Of a stretch of 64,000 nt of DNA, positions 21,400-32,828 are shown piece after piece. Position 1 is the first letter of the stretch. Every line of letters begins with the position of its first letter. Under the pieces are notes generated by a model. It was not told where the DNA came from. It ran no database searches and saw only the letters and a list, made by a program, of their open reading frames with translations. The DNA is from Strigamia acuminata (lineage: Eukaryota > Arthropoda > Chilopoda > Geophilomorpha > Linotaeniidae), in NCBI GenBank assembly GCA_949358305.1, contig OX442321.1, forward strand, positions 62,001-126,000, written 5' to 3'. The translations under genes and the position numbers were made by a program.

Positions 21400-21829
21400 A
21401 TGAGGATCGTTATTATTCCGGTAGGAGTTTTCACCTCTCTTTCTTTTCTCTTTATTCTTCAAAAATACTTGTAATAATATTCGAATATTTCTTCATCAGC
21501 TGCTACTACTAGTGGTAATTGTGCCGGAAACAGATTGCGTGATGGTGAGACGCGTCGTTTTGGACGATCCTACCGAGCAATGGCTGTCGTTGAATTCGCA
21601 GCCGCAGTCGCTGTCTCAGTCGGAGTCCGAGCAGTGGAACGTAGCGATGGTGCGCCCGGCGGTCGGTCTAGTGGTGGGTGGCGGTTTTGGCAGCGCCGGC
21701 AGTTTCGGGCTCGTGCCGAGCTCAAACGTGAACTCGAACGATCGCGGCACTATCACTCATCCGAACGCGAGACCACTCAGTGCCGAGCAGATGCAGTTGC
21801 TTCGCTACTACGACGACGAGGACGAGTGA
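21400..21829 (+). CDS. Small secreted precursor protein, function unknown
   Basis: A 21-base first exon (21400..21420) encodes seven residues and splices (GTAGGAG...CATCAG) to 21500..21829, keeping frame for 116 aa. Residues 1-15 are a strongly hydrophobic signal peptide (MRIVIIPLLLLVVIV). The rest has one dibasic site (VRR, about residue 25), a Ser/Gln-rich stretch, a Gly-rich hydrophobic segment and an acidic end (RYYDDEDE). A single Cys (near residue 20) means no disulfide core. The signal peptide, dibasic site and TATA box suggest a peptide-hormone-like or cuticle-type secreted protein, but I recognise no family. It is convergent with the ceramidase gene, whose stop is 144 bases away. Confidence 0.6.
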
Positions 21830-21972
21830 CGAAGAATTACGAGCGTGGTACAAACACGAACGAAGAGGGTAAAAAATAAAACTTAACTGATATGTATATA
21901 ATAAATAATGACTAGAATTTGCTTTTTGACACTACACATACGAAGCGCTCGCGCACGCACCCCCGCCTCGCC

Positions 21973-24900
21973 TCAAGGGACGGCGACGCTGAAGTTAGAC
22001 GTGACTCCCGAATAGCCGATCTTTTCTCCGAAGAGCGTCCGTCGAAACCCGAAATGCCTTATTCGGTAAGTTCCCGACCGAGTGGTCCGCGGAATTTCCC
22101 ACGACGTCGTGCACATGCTCCGCCCCAAAACTGTGGACGTGCGATGCCACTCGAACCTGTCGCGTGCAAAAAACGATGAACATCGTTCTACGAATATTCA
22201 TCATCGATCACTCACTCTGTTTCCCAACTTGCATCCGTCGCCACGATCACCCAGCGTCTTTCGTTCCAACGGTCGACGGTGAGGAACGAACTCTCCAATT
22301 GCAAATTATTGCGCGGATGGCCGCAAACGAAAACGGCTCGAACGGTCGAACCCTACACGGATTGCAAAACAAAAGTGAAACCGATTTCAAGAATCTAACC
22401 TAACCTAGCCATACAAACCGTTTTGTACGATTTGTTGACATCCTTCAAGACGAATCCGAATTTCTTCCGCGAAGGCGAACTGTCGAACACGATGCCCGGC
22501 ACGAGCGACATTCGTTTTTTCGAAAAATCCGGCGGAGATTCGCTCGAAACGACAATCGCTCTCTGCAGCCCAAGTTTAATGAGAATTTTTAATTTTAATC
22601 ATTTTAATTGTGTGTGTTTCAATTCAATCAATACCGAGAAAAGAGATCGTGCCAAAAAGGCGTATTGGCGCATGTACGCCACCAGAGTGTTCGGCCCGTA
22701 CAACGTGGACGCGCCCTCGTAACGTTGCACTCGATACTCTTCCGGCGTGGTCACGTAACCGGCATAGTCGTTGGACAAGCCCGCCACCACCACTTGCGCA
22801 TCCGGAATAAAGCCCTCGATCACCTTAAACAAGAGAAAAGAAGCGTCCGGTGTAATGAAATGACTGGTAAATAGAATTAGAAGTTCGAATTACTCGTTTC
22901 ACGGTTTCCGTCATACGACGTCCGGCCATTGTCCTGATGCGGGAAAAAAAGAGAGAAGAAAAGTGAACAAATAAAAAGTGAGAAAAAAAAGTGAAAATTC
23001 AAAATTGAGGACTGACGTGAATTCACCGGGAACCGAAAGAATCACCAAGTTACCGATCCGAAAGAGCTGCGTGTCCAACACCGCCGGTTGCCAAGCAAAC
23101 GGAAAATCCATCTGACGAAAGAAAGAAAGAATAATATTGGATAGGTAATATTGATCGATGAAATTCACTTGCCTCTCCCGTGTTGAGCAAAATGGGTTTG
23201 GGCCGATGACACTTGTCCTGTTCGATGGACGAGGGCCGAATAAAGCGGACGAGCCAATCCCAGAACGAGCTGCGCACGTGTCCGATCCGAGTTCCTTGAG
23301 TGAACGAAAACATGCCCGGTCCGTCGGTCGTGCCCGCCGCGAAGCTGTGCCCCACCGCGGCCGAGCACGTGCTTATCTCACGCTCTCCTAAACGGAACTT
23401 GACCGAAGACATGTTCAAAAATTGCTGCCGGTGACCGACCGGTCCTTGCAGGTAGCGATCGGCGGAACCGAACAGTTTCTACACATATCGATTGATTTTT
23501 CTTTTACATTACAGCAATTGACATGTCAACAATTTATTCGTACGTGAGCTTTGTCAAACTGGCGTTGACCGATTATGCGCGTGCTTTCTTTCATGTTCGC
23601 GCCGGGTCCGACCGCAACGCACAACTGACTCTGCGTCAAATTGAAAAACAAATTTTAAACTTGTTTCAACAAATTTCATCTAACAAGTGAGGTTAATTGT
23701 AATTGTGTTGTACTTACTTGTCCGTTGCAACTGCTGCTAATGGGGTCGCACGATTTCCCGCTGTCCTGACAGCGGGGTCCGCGAATGTTAGGTGACACGT
23801 CCCCCTCGCTGCTCTGCGCGAAAGCCGCTACAAATTTGCCCTAGATCGTTACGCGTGATGATGTTAAGTGTTCCAATGTGACGAGCAACTTACTTTTCCC
23901 GGTAAAGTGCCGGGGGCGTTCATCATCCGCTCGAATGCGAGCGAAGCGTACCCCTTGTTATCGCTGCTGATGAGTCGGTTCGTGTTATTCATGCTGGTCG
24001 CGTGAACGGGAAACCAACTGCAATTGAGAATAAATTAATTCTTGTTAAAAATGACTCTTAGTCGTTCGATTCGTTACTTGATACTGCCGAGCGGCTTGCC
24101 CCTCAAATCTTCCAATTTCAGCACAAACATCTCGGTGTCCACATTTCTCGCGTATCTACAATTCATTTTTTTGCGTCAAAAGAGAGAAATTAACTAAAGA
24201 AACTTTAGATTATAAAAGCGACGAGGGGCGTAACGCCGTAACGTTCGCTCGGAGGGGAAAGACCTCGTTTTCGCTGACCCATTTCTGCAAAACCCGTGAA
24301 AGCGGATCGCGATTCAAAAAATTATCCAAAGTCAAACCCGAAAAGCTCAGCGCGCGACCAAAAATTTTAATTTCATTTAATTTTATTTCTTTTCTCGACT
24401 CGCTGCCGCCGTGGCCATCGACCCCACCCACTCGACGATCGCGTTCACTCGTTCCACTCTTTCTCGTTCACAAATAGAGAAAGAAGAAATATAAAAAGTG
24501 GACCCGTTTTTTTCTCGTCTTTCGCTTTTCTATTTCTTCTTTTTTTTTGCTCCCTTGATCTAGTTTCCTGTTTTCTCTTTCACGTGTCCTCATTTACTTT
24601 TCCGTTTTCTCCATTCACCTCTTTCTCTCCGGCGCAGGATTCTGCTCGTACGCCATCGGACTCCTGTTGATGCTCGCGTCCGTCAACTCGCCTCGCGCCC
24701 ACGCGATTTTGCCCGCTCGTACCGATTCGTGAGCGCGTACGATGCTCTAATTACAATTGAAAAAAACGCGAATAAATTCAAAACTCCAGCCATTGTCATT
24801 ATTATCACCAGCACGATTCCTCGGACGAGCGCGTTCTGCGTCTCTTTGACGAAGCCCAAAGACGTGATCAAGTAGAGCACGTAATCCATGAATCCGCCGG

Positions 24901-25419
24901 GACCCGAGTGAGTGTGAGTCGCACTCAGGCACACGTTCGCCTCGGTGTACATTTTCGAGTAGCGTTTCTGCAATTCCGCGACGACCTTGAGAGTGCACGA
25001 ATGCAAATTACGCGAGAGAGAACAATAAAGAAAATAATAAAGAAATGGCAATTGCATTTACCTCGGCCTTGATTCCGTGAGACGTCATAGCCGCCTCAAC
25101 CACCACAAACACGACGCGCGCGTTTTTTTGCCCCACAATAAACGCGCGACTCCACAGGCGCGTGTGAATTCCTCTCGTCGTCTGCTCGGGATTCGCGTAC
25201 CCCATCTAATAAATAAAAAAATAAAATAAAAAAATAAAATAAATAAATAAATAAAGAATTGCGCTTTGCTACCATGTTGATTCCGGCTGCCGGACCGGTC
25301 ACGTCGGCAATTCCGACTCCGATGTCGTACTGGTCGCTGGACGGCAGCGGGGCAGCCCCGATGCGGAGCGCCATCGCCGCCGCCAGCAGCAGCAGCAGCG
25401 AGACTCCCGCAGCTATCAT
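21973..25419 (-). CDS. Neutral ceramidase
   Basis: Zinc amidase that splits ceramide into sphingosine and fatty acid at the cell surface or after secretion. Fifteen exons: 25273..25419, 25062..25205, 24809..24985, 24619..24746, 24078..24155, 23894..24017, 23718..23840, 23544..23630, 23173..23478, 23017..23111, 22894..22933, 22635..22823, 22419..22562, 22216..22352, 21973..22156; 700 aa. Signal peptide at residues 1-23. Family hallmarks: IGVGIADVTGP, MGYANPEQ, the zinc-site ATHTHSGPGG, the second zinc His in VHATSMNN, GDVSPNIRGP (the segment with the catalytic Ser in bacterial and human enzymes), KPILLNTGE, VPGEFTTMAGRR, and YRVQRYEGASTLYGP. The C-terminal Ig-like domain is complete (ASWETEFEWHR). 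The intron after 23173 uses a GC donor. Length is close to the human enzyme (about 780 aa). Confidence 0.93.
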
Positions 25420-25959
25420 CGCGTCGATGCAAATGCGCGCACACGACCGACCGATTTAAATATTGCCAGTTTTTCGGCGCCACCTGTCGACGATTATTCC
25501 AAGGTTACAGGATATTACTCACTTAATAGACGGATGAAACGAATTAATTTTTTAAATTATTATTTTTTTTAATTTTCTGTGAATATTTAATAACATATAC
25601 ATTCGAAAACTGTCACTAGAATTTTCCGAGACAAATGATAACAAAGATATAAATCGAATTAAATTACAAACAAAATCAAGAAAGTGTAGTCTCGGGCACA
25701 AAATAATATTAATAATAATTCGAAGACGACTGACTTCTGCAAAAAACGAACAATAGTCAAGGAGTGATTGGGTGTTTAGAAAAGATTGAATTTATTTAAA
25801 TAAGAATTCCTAGTCAAAAAAATGTAGTTGTTGTTGTAGTTGTTGTTTGAAAAGCCATCGTCGCGTCCAATCCGCACCCGAGAGATTCAAACAATCGGCT
25901 CCGGCTCGAGATATTTACATTCTAGAAATTAGATTCTCGTCGTACGTTCGTTCCGTTCA
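25420..25959. other. Intergenic region between ceramidase and the DNAJB12-like gene
   Basis: AT-rich. It holds the ceramidase promoter side (GC-richer at 25420-25480) and the 3' UTR of the J-protein gene. No TATA box or coding sequence recognised. Confidence 0.45.
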
Positions 25960-27491
25960 CTACGACGAGTAGAGCGTTTGTAGCCGTTCGCACGAGGGCG
26001 TTTTCAAATGGTCCGCTTTCCGATAGAGCTCGGCGTCGCCGAAATTGCGCGCGCGCCACAACATGTTTTCCTCTGAAGAAAAAATTAATTAATTAATTAA
26101 TTAATTAATTAATTTATGTATTTATTGTAATTACTGTAATTCTTTTCCCTAATGCAGGAGGCACGTAAATTGGTGATGTAATCCTCCTCCACTTGCTGTT
26201 CTATCCTACGTATGCTGCCTTGATACTCGGATTGAAAATTCTCTTTGACGAAATAGGTGACTCGCAAGTTTCTCGTGTGTCTTTCCACCGAGAATTTTCT
26301 GTAAACAATTAAAATTAACCAAGTTATTTTAAAAAAAATAAGCAATCAATTATCAATTTACGGAGTTCTTTGTAGACTGTACGCAGGTTCAGATCCGAAG
26401 AAACTACTCATGAGCGATAAAAATATTAAAATCAGAATGGGTAACATCTGAAACAAGGCAGAGTAATTGCCCTGCTCGGATGCGTTGTTCTCGTGTCCCG
26501 CTTGGCCCTGCTGCGATTGGTAACGATTCCATCTGCTTCCTCCGCGACGCGTGTAAACATTTCCTTGGCGGCCGGACGGAAATCCGCCGCCGAAAAACAT
26601 GTTAAACAATTCCTCGGCACTCATTTCGGCTGGAGAAGCAAAAGTTAATTAATTAATTTATTTATTTATTTATTTATTTATTAATTTAAGATACCTTCGA
26701 AACCACGAGTATAATCGTACTCGTAATATTCGTCTCTGTTTCGTCCCCGACGCTGCGCCTCCTCCTCGGGCCCGTACAGGTCGTACTTTTTACGTTTCTG
26801 CGCATCACTGAGGACGGCAAAAGCATTTCCAATCGCTGGCAAATCAAATTGATTAATAAAATGATTAAAACAATCCATTCATGTTCATACCTTTGAAGGC
26901 TTCCGATGCGCCCGGTGCTTTGTTTTTATCCGGATGAAATTGAAGCGCTAATTTGCGATATTGCTTCTTGAGTTCGCCGTCGCCGACGTCTTTGGCGACG
27001 TTCAAAATTTCGTAATAATCTTTGCATTTCTTTATCCTCTTGACCGCGTCGCACTGCTCGGCCGTATACTCGTGTTTGGCGTCGGGCTCGGGCGCCCCCT
27101 GCTCCGCGTTCGCGTCCGTTTTCCGCCGGTGCACATCGGAGCGCGCCTCGCCGTTCTCCGTTCTCGTCTCGTCCGACGACGCCTTGGTGGACGAAGACGA
27201 TTCCCACTTCTTCAACCCGTCGATCAGAGCTAGAACGACACATACACGGAGAGAGATACGGAATGGGTGGAATGGATAGATTGACTGATATATCGCGGCA
27301 TGTGCTTATTTTCGTCACCTTATTTTCGTCGTCTCGCCGCACCTCGCACTATGCTTACCTTTGGCTCTCGGCGACGGATAAAGTCGCTCGGCTTTATCCA
27401 AATATTTCAGCGCCTTCTCTCTTTGCCCGTTCCTCAACAGTTCTTCGCCGATTTCTAAACATCGTTCACTCTCATCCTTATTACCCTCCAT
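25960..27491 (-). CDS. DNAJB12: DNAJB12/DNAJB14-type ER-membrane J-protein
   Basis: Tail-region membrane-anchored co-chaperone that recruits Hsc70 to the ER surface for membrane-protein quality control. Six exons: 27359..27491, 26891..27229, 26695..26835, 26362..26629, 26135..26298, 25960..26072; 385 aa. The N-terminus matches the family ([20 protein letters not shown], a TPR-like helix pair). The J domain follows a charged linker ([15 protein letters not shown] in [12 protein letters not shown]). Next come a Gly-rich part (FFGGGFP), one membrane segment ([18 protein letters not shown]) and the lumenal DUF1977 region ([14 protein letters not shown]). The order is that of DNAJB12/14; the two vertebrate paralogues cannot be told apart here. 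Confidence 0.92.
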
Positions 27492-27682
27492 TGTTGCGTT
27501 GTCATTTCGCTAAATCTGCTCGTAACGCCTCCGCTCATTGGCTGCTAGCCTGCGCCACGACAACTTCCGTCCGTCCGCGCCAATAGCGAGCCTCGTTGCA
27601 CGACTCTTCAGGCGGGCGTGCACAGCGAAACCTGCGAGCGAAACGGGAAATCAGCTGATTTGTAAATAATTTTTAAACGAAA
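27492..27682. promoter_or_regulatory. Shared head-to-head promoter, DNAJB12 / TRMT10
   Basis: Only 191 bases separate the two start codons. The interval is relatively GC-rich, has CATTGGC and CCAATAG strings resembling CCAAT boxes in both orientations, and lacks a TATA box, as expected of a bidirectional housekeeping promoter. Confidence 0.55.
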
Positions 27683-28743
27683 ATGTCCGACGCGGAGCCG
27701 GATCCGACCAAAGAATTGTCGAAAAGGCAACAGAAAAGGATCATGAACCATGAAAAATGGTTGCAAATGAGGCCGTTGAAAAGGTAATGGAGAAAAAAAA
27801 TAAAATTACCGTAATTAAATTAAATTTTATTATTTTATTATTTATTATTACAGAGCTCAAGAAAAAGAGAAAAGGAAAAAAAGGAAATTATTAAACGCCT
27901 CGCTGGGCGTGCGATCGCCAAGTCCTTCGCGAAAACAGCTGAAGAAAGTGAACACGATGGCCAACAGTCGATGCCAGATCCGCGTCGTCGTCGACCTGTC
28001 GTTTGAAAACCTAATGAACGAAAGAGTAGACATTCAAACTAATCAAATTCAATTAAAAATTCAATTCAATTCAAATTTTTTCTTCTTTTTTTAAAGGACA
28101 TTCGCAAGACGTTGAAACAAGTGCAGAATTGTTACGCCACCAACCGACGAATCCAGGCGCCGCTTCAGCTGTACTTGACCAGTTTTGGCGGAAAAATCCG
28201 CACGCAAATGGAGTCGATTGAAGGAAACATGAAATGGGACGTGCACTTGAACGAGAAGCATTTTGACCAAGTGTTCGAGAAAAGTCAAGTGCTCTACTTG
28301 ACCAGCGACTCGCCTAACGAGCTGGAAGAACTAACCGAACAATACGTGTACGTGATCGGTGGTCTCGTCGACCACAATCAACACAAAGTAAACGAATACA
28401 ATTCTTGATGGCTACACTCAAATTCGAAACTAACCTTTCAAAAACAATTCTAATCCAGGGCCTCTGCTACAAATTGGCGACGGAAAACGGTTACGGCCAC
28501 GCGCGACTTCCCATCGACAAATACGTCAATATGAAAACTCGTCGCATTCTAGCGATAAATCACGGTACATTCGAACCAACCGTATTCATTCCATTATTTA
28601 ACCTCTCCTCTTACTCGTTAGTGTTTCAGATCCTCGCCAAATGGACGGAAACGCGTTGCTGGAAAAGTGTCTTGCTCGAAATTCTCCCGGAGCGCAAAAA
28701 TGCAAAACCCAAAACGGAAGAACAGACTACGCCTCAAGTTTAA
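27683..28743 (+). CDS. TRMT10A: tRNA (guanine-9) N1-methyltransferase, TRMT10A type
   Basis: SPOUT-fold enzyme that methylates N1 of G9 in tRNAs using S-adenosylmethionine. Five exons: 27683..27783, 27854..28025, 28097..28387, 28459..28564, 28622..28743; 263 aa. A basic N-terminus (about 1-55) leads into RVVVDLSFENLMNERD, QLYLTSFGG, LYLTSDSPNELEEL, YVIGGLVDHNQHKG, HARLPIDKYVNM and RRILAINHVF, the run of motifs that makes the SAM-binding knot. Vertebrate TRMT10A (about 340 aa) has a longer acidic tail that is absent here. The mitochondrial paralogue TRMT10C is less similar. Confidence 0.93.
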
Positions 28744-28965
28744 TTAAAACTTCTCTGCTTTTAGTATTATTTTTTTTTTACAATTATAAAATACACTTAT
28801 TATTATCATCGTCATTGAGTAATAATTTATTCACTATTATATATAAAAAAACACGCTTAATTCGTCCACACAAATTTCTCGCAATGTTCTTCGGCCTTTT
28901 TTTAGAAACAAAACAAGAAAAATCCGTTAGAAATTTCACAAAAATGTCGACAAACAAACATGAAA

Positions 28966-31402
28966 TCAAACTAAACGTACTTGGCAAGCTTTCGCGTTCA
29001 TCCTATTCTTGCACCAATACGCGGGACCATAAGTGCACTTTTTGCCGCCCACCAGATGAACCAGGCCGGACGGACGATTACACAGGTCGATATCCTGACA
29101 AATCGTCTTGCTGTCTGCCAAACTGGACAACATTTGAAGGATGTACGCCCCGTACGTCTGGATTATACTTCGGCACTAGAAAACGAGTTGATCAAACGTG
29201 AGAAAATACAGAAAATACAGAAAATACAGAAAATACAGAAAATACAGGGTGTTCACAAAGTCTCCAGACAATTTGAAAGATTTATTAACATTTCAAAAAT
29301 CATCAGATACTTTTGAAACTTGTACATAACAAAGTATATACCGGGAGTAAAGCATTTATGTCCCTTACGATATAACCCTACAAGAAGTAGCCCAGGAGTG
29401 TTATGTCTGGGAAACGACTAAACAGAGAATCACTTTGTGAATTGTTGTTTCTTATGGAATAGCCATTTTTCTATACTTTCCCTATTTTATTATTTTTAAA
29501 ATTGTCTAAAGATTTTGTGAACACCATGTACAAACGAGTAACAACATTTTCTAAGCTTTGCTTACTTGGTCCTGCAACTTTTGCGGAAAAACCACGCACA
29601 CTTTGGCCACCAAACGAATCAGATCTTCGTCAAATTTGTCGTCGGCCAACAATTTATCGATGAAATTGACGATCGTCTGGCAAGTGTCGCAACTGTCCAT
29701 CTTCAGTTGCCTCGCTTTGACGGCTGAAATAAATTCCAACGGATCGTTTTAATTGACAAGAAAAAATAGAAAAGGGGAAAAGAAATCGCACTTGTTTTCG
29801 GGCACAAGTCGATGAGCGCGCAGATGGCGTTTGGATCGGTGGTTTGTAGAAGATCGATCAACTCGTCAATGTACTCGTCAAGGAAACTCTTGCAATCACT
29901 TCGATATTGTTCCGGAAGCAATTGACAAGCCGAATCCAAAGCGTTCTCGATGGCTTCCTTCGAAAAGAAAAAACAATCAGAAAATCAAATCAAAAACATG
30001 TCGGAAACGAGGTAAAAACAAACGTCAGCTACTTTGGTCGTGTTGTTTTCAATCAAAACCTTCACCACGTCCATCACCATCTGACAGATTTCGCACGCCG
30101 ATTCGCCGCCGGTCATCACTTTCATCCTCTTCTCGTGCACCGCAGGCACGAGTTTCGTCATCGGAAACTTGGTGCGAACGCCCATAAAATCTGCAATGTA
30201 AAACAAAATGTAAAACAAAATTGCAAATACGAAGTAAGTAAGTAAGTTGCGCTACGTTTTGCCCCTTTACAAATGCCCAGCTCGGTGCAGATGACCGACG
30301 GATCGATCTCTTGCGCGATGAGTACGATGATGGCGTCCCCGTACATTTCCACGAACGACTTGCACTGGTCGGCGATCGTTGAGGGCATCAGAGCGCACAG
30401 GTTCTCGACCACGTGCTTGATCTTTTCCTCGGTTTTGTTTTCCTGCAGCCGCTCCTGGATCATGTGCAACGCGTACTCGCACATGGTGCACATGAGTGCC
30501 GAATTCTCTCCAATCAGCGTCTGCGGCATATATTTCGTTTCCGGCAACGTGAACGGTTTCAGTTTGGTCAGAGGAATCCTGACTGATGACAACGAATAAA
30601 TTGCAAATTATGTATACAGAGATTTGCGAAGTGCTTACTTGGAGCACGGGGAGCCGCGCCGACGCTGTTGCTCTCGCCCGTAAACCTGCTCGGGTAGAGA
30701 TCCGTCAACGGCTTGGAGCCGGCGAGCGAAGACGACTTGGCGCACAAACCCAGCGCCGTGCAAATCGCTTGAGGATCCAATTCGCTCGTGAGAAAGTTGA
30801 AAATCAAATCGAAGTTTTCGTTGACGAAGTTTTCGCACTGCTGTTCGAGCGATCCCAAGCTCTTGCACAGACCGAGCAAAACTTCCTTCAGTTCCTCCTG
30901 TCATTAACAACAATTTTTTTTTTTAAAAAAAATCATCTTTCGGGAAAATCTTTCGTGTTCTCACCTCGGTCGTGTTGGTGGTCAACATGTCCTTGAGGTG
31001 TTGCACGACCGCCTTGCAAAAGTCGCATTCGGTATCAGATTTCTCCTCCAAAAACAATTCGAAAACAGATTTTATCTAGGGTTAAAATAGAATTGACTAA
31101 TAAGCTCAAGATAAAACTCAGCTGATACTTTAATCAGATCAAGATGATAATGATTTGACGAATTTGATTGCAATTACCAGAGGAATATTTTCGTTGGTTT
31201 CATCACACATTCCCACCAAATGACACACGTCGTCGGAATCCTCAAATTAAATAATAATAATAATAACAATAACAATTAATCATTACTTATTGATAAATCG
31301 TTTCGAAACTCACCAGATTATTCATTAAAAATTCGTAAATTACATCAAACTGCAACTTGACCACATTAGTGCACTAAAAACAAAATTAAAGTAACATTAA
31401 AA

Positions 31403-31433
<31 letters not shown>

Positions 31434-32510
31434 ACAAACACTTGCTTCGAATGAAAAATGGGGCAATTGCGCGCACACGCTTAAAACTCTCTCCTCCACT
31501 TCTTGCTGCAATTTAAAAATAAAAAATAAAAAAGAGATTCAAACGCCATAAAATTCAGAAATTTCCTTTCTCACTTTAGTCGAATTACGAAGTTTATCGT
31601 TTAAATCCGACATAAATCGTTTACAGTCTCTGCAATCGGCTGGTGTCGAAACTCGAGTATTGGGATTGGGCATCTGAAAAACAAAAGAAGACCAAATAAA
31701 ATAAACGTATTCGTATTACATACAGTAGTATCTCATTTTGCATCTTACGTTTCGAACGAACAACTTGACTTGAAACGAAGCTGCGTTGCACAAGCCGGCG
31801 GTTGCGCACACAGTTTGCGGATCCTATTTCAGAATACACCATTTTTCATTTATTAACCGTCCACTTTGTTTGTTTTTTTTTCTATAAATTCACCATTCGA
31901 GAAGCTAACATCTCGATCAATTGCGGGATGTACTCGTCCACGAATTTGATACACTGAAACGAACGCAACGATTAAAAAATTTGTTCGATCGCATTTCTTT
32001 TTTCTTTTTTTTCCTTCAGTATATTTACTTCGTCCGCCAGTATTTTGATGGGAAAATAAATGTGGCAAGTTCCTTCGAGCACCTGACGAATTTCCTCCTG
32101 AGTTTCGTTACTCAGCAGCTGATCTCGTGCTTCGGCCACCATTTTCTTGCACGTATCGCAAATGTCGTTCTGGGCAAAACAATCAAAATTCAAACGGTTT
32201 TTTCTGCTTTTTCTTTTTCTGTTTAATTGATTTCACAATTCACCTCATCTTTGGGCATAATCATTTCTCCCCAAACGTTCTGGATGCAATGTTTGGTCGC
32301 ACCGCATTGTTTGGCCGTTTTCAAGTCGGCGCACCAATACTCCGGTCCTTTCGCGCATTCTTTCGGACCGATCGCCGAACTCGCACCTACGAGAAATAAA
32401 CAGTCGCAGTTGCGTCGTAGCACGATTCGGACGCGGTTGCGATTGCGAGCGAAACGAGATAAATACTTACCACACACGAACACCGCGAGAAGTAACAACA
32501 CCGAAATCAT
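28966..32510 (-). CDS. PSAP: Prosaposin with six saposin-B domains
   Basis: Secreted/lysosomal precursor whose saposins present sphingolipids to lysosomal hydrolases. Sixteen exons: 32471..32510, 32244..32386, 32029..32169, 31894..31953, 31749..31823, 31575..31673, 31446..31505, 31314..31373, 31178..31240, 30965..31075, 30639..30897, 30253..30582, 30033..30190, 29792..29957, 29566..29723, 28966..29157; 704 aa. Order: signal peptide, saposin-A type domain (CAKGPEYWC...CGATKHC), six saposin-B repeats, C-terminal saposin-A type domain (CTYGPAYWCKN). Repeats have CxxC starts and IC...LGLC ends; N-glycosylation sites (NET, NKTE, NTT) sit in the usual place. Repeat six lacks the fourth Cys (LQDQT where others have QC). 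Vertebrate prosaposin has four B repeats. The intron after 31446 uses a GC donor. Confidence 0.93.
29201..29244. repeat. Short tandem repeat (AAAATACAG unit)
   Basis: Five near-identical units of about 9 bases abutting the left end of a mariner-like MITE inside the last prosaposin intron. Confidence 0.8.
29245..29528. mobile_element. 284-bp mariner-like MITE in the last prosaposin intron
   Basis: Left end CAGGGTGTTCACAAAGTC, continuing CCAGACAATTT. The right end in inverse complement is CATGGTGTTCACAAAATC, continuing TTAGACAATTT. TA flanks both ends (29243-29244 and 29529-29530). The ends and TA duplication are those of mariner/Tc1 elements. There is no transposase frame, so it is non-autonomous. 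Confidence 0.88.
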
Positions 32511-32568
32511 TTCGCAGTAGCGTTTCGAATAATAAAGTTTTAGAAATGAGACAATTACGAGCTATATA

Positions 32569-32580
32569 ACGCGCACGAGA
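32569..32580 (-). promoter_or_regulatory. TATA-like element upstream of prosaposin
   Basis: Minus-strand TATATAG (plus GCTATATAAC) about 65 bases before the prosaposin ATG. Confidence 0.45.
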
Positions 32581-32828
32581 TAAAATCCAACATCACATGA
32601 CAATGAGGCAAACAACTCACGCACACGTCCTGTGACTCGCATCGTGGCGACCTCCGGTGGCCAATTCCGAAATAATTAGCAAAATAGTAACAGAAATAAA
32701 CGATTCAATTCTTTTGTTACGATGTAGAATAAAATAAATTAAAGAAAAGTGAAAATTTACTTCCATTAGCGTAATTTATTTAAATTCACACAGACGTAAA
32801 AACGAGCCTAAATTCGGCACGAAATAAA

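Noticed and set aside
24210-24431. 73-codon minus-strand frame in the large ceramidase intron
   Set aside because: Ceramidase exons 4 and 5 join in frame without it and the family alignment leaves no gap to fill.
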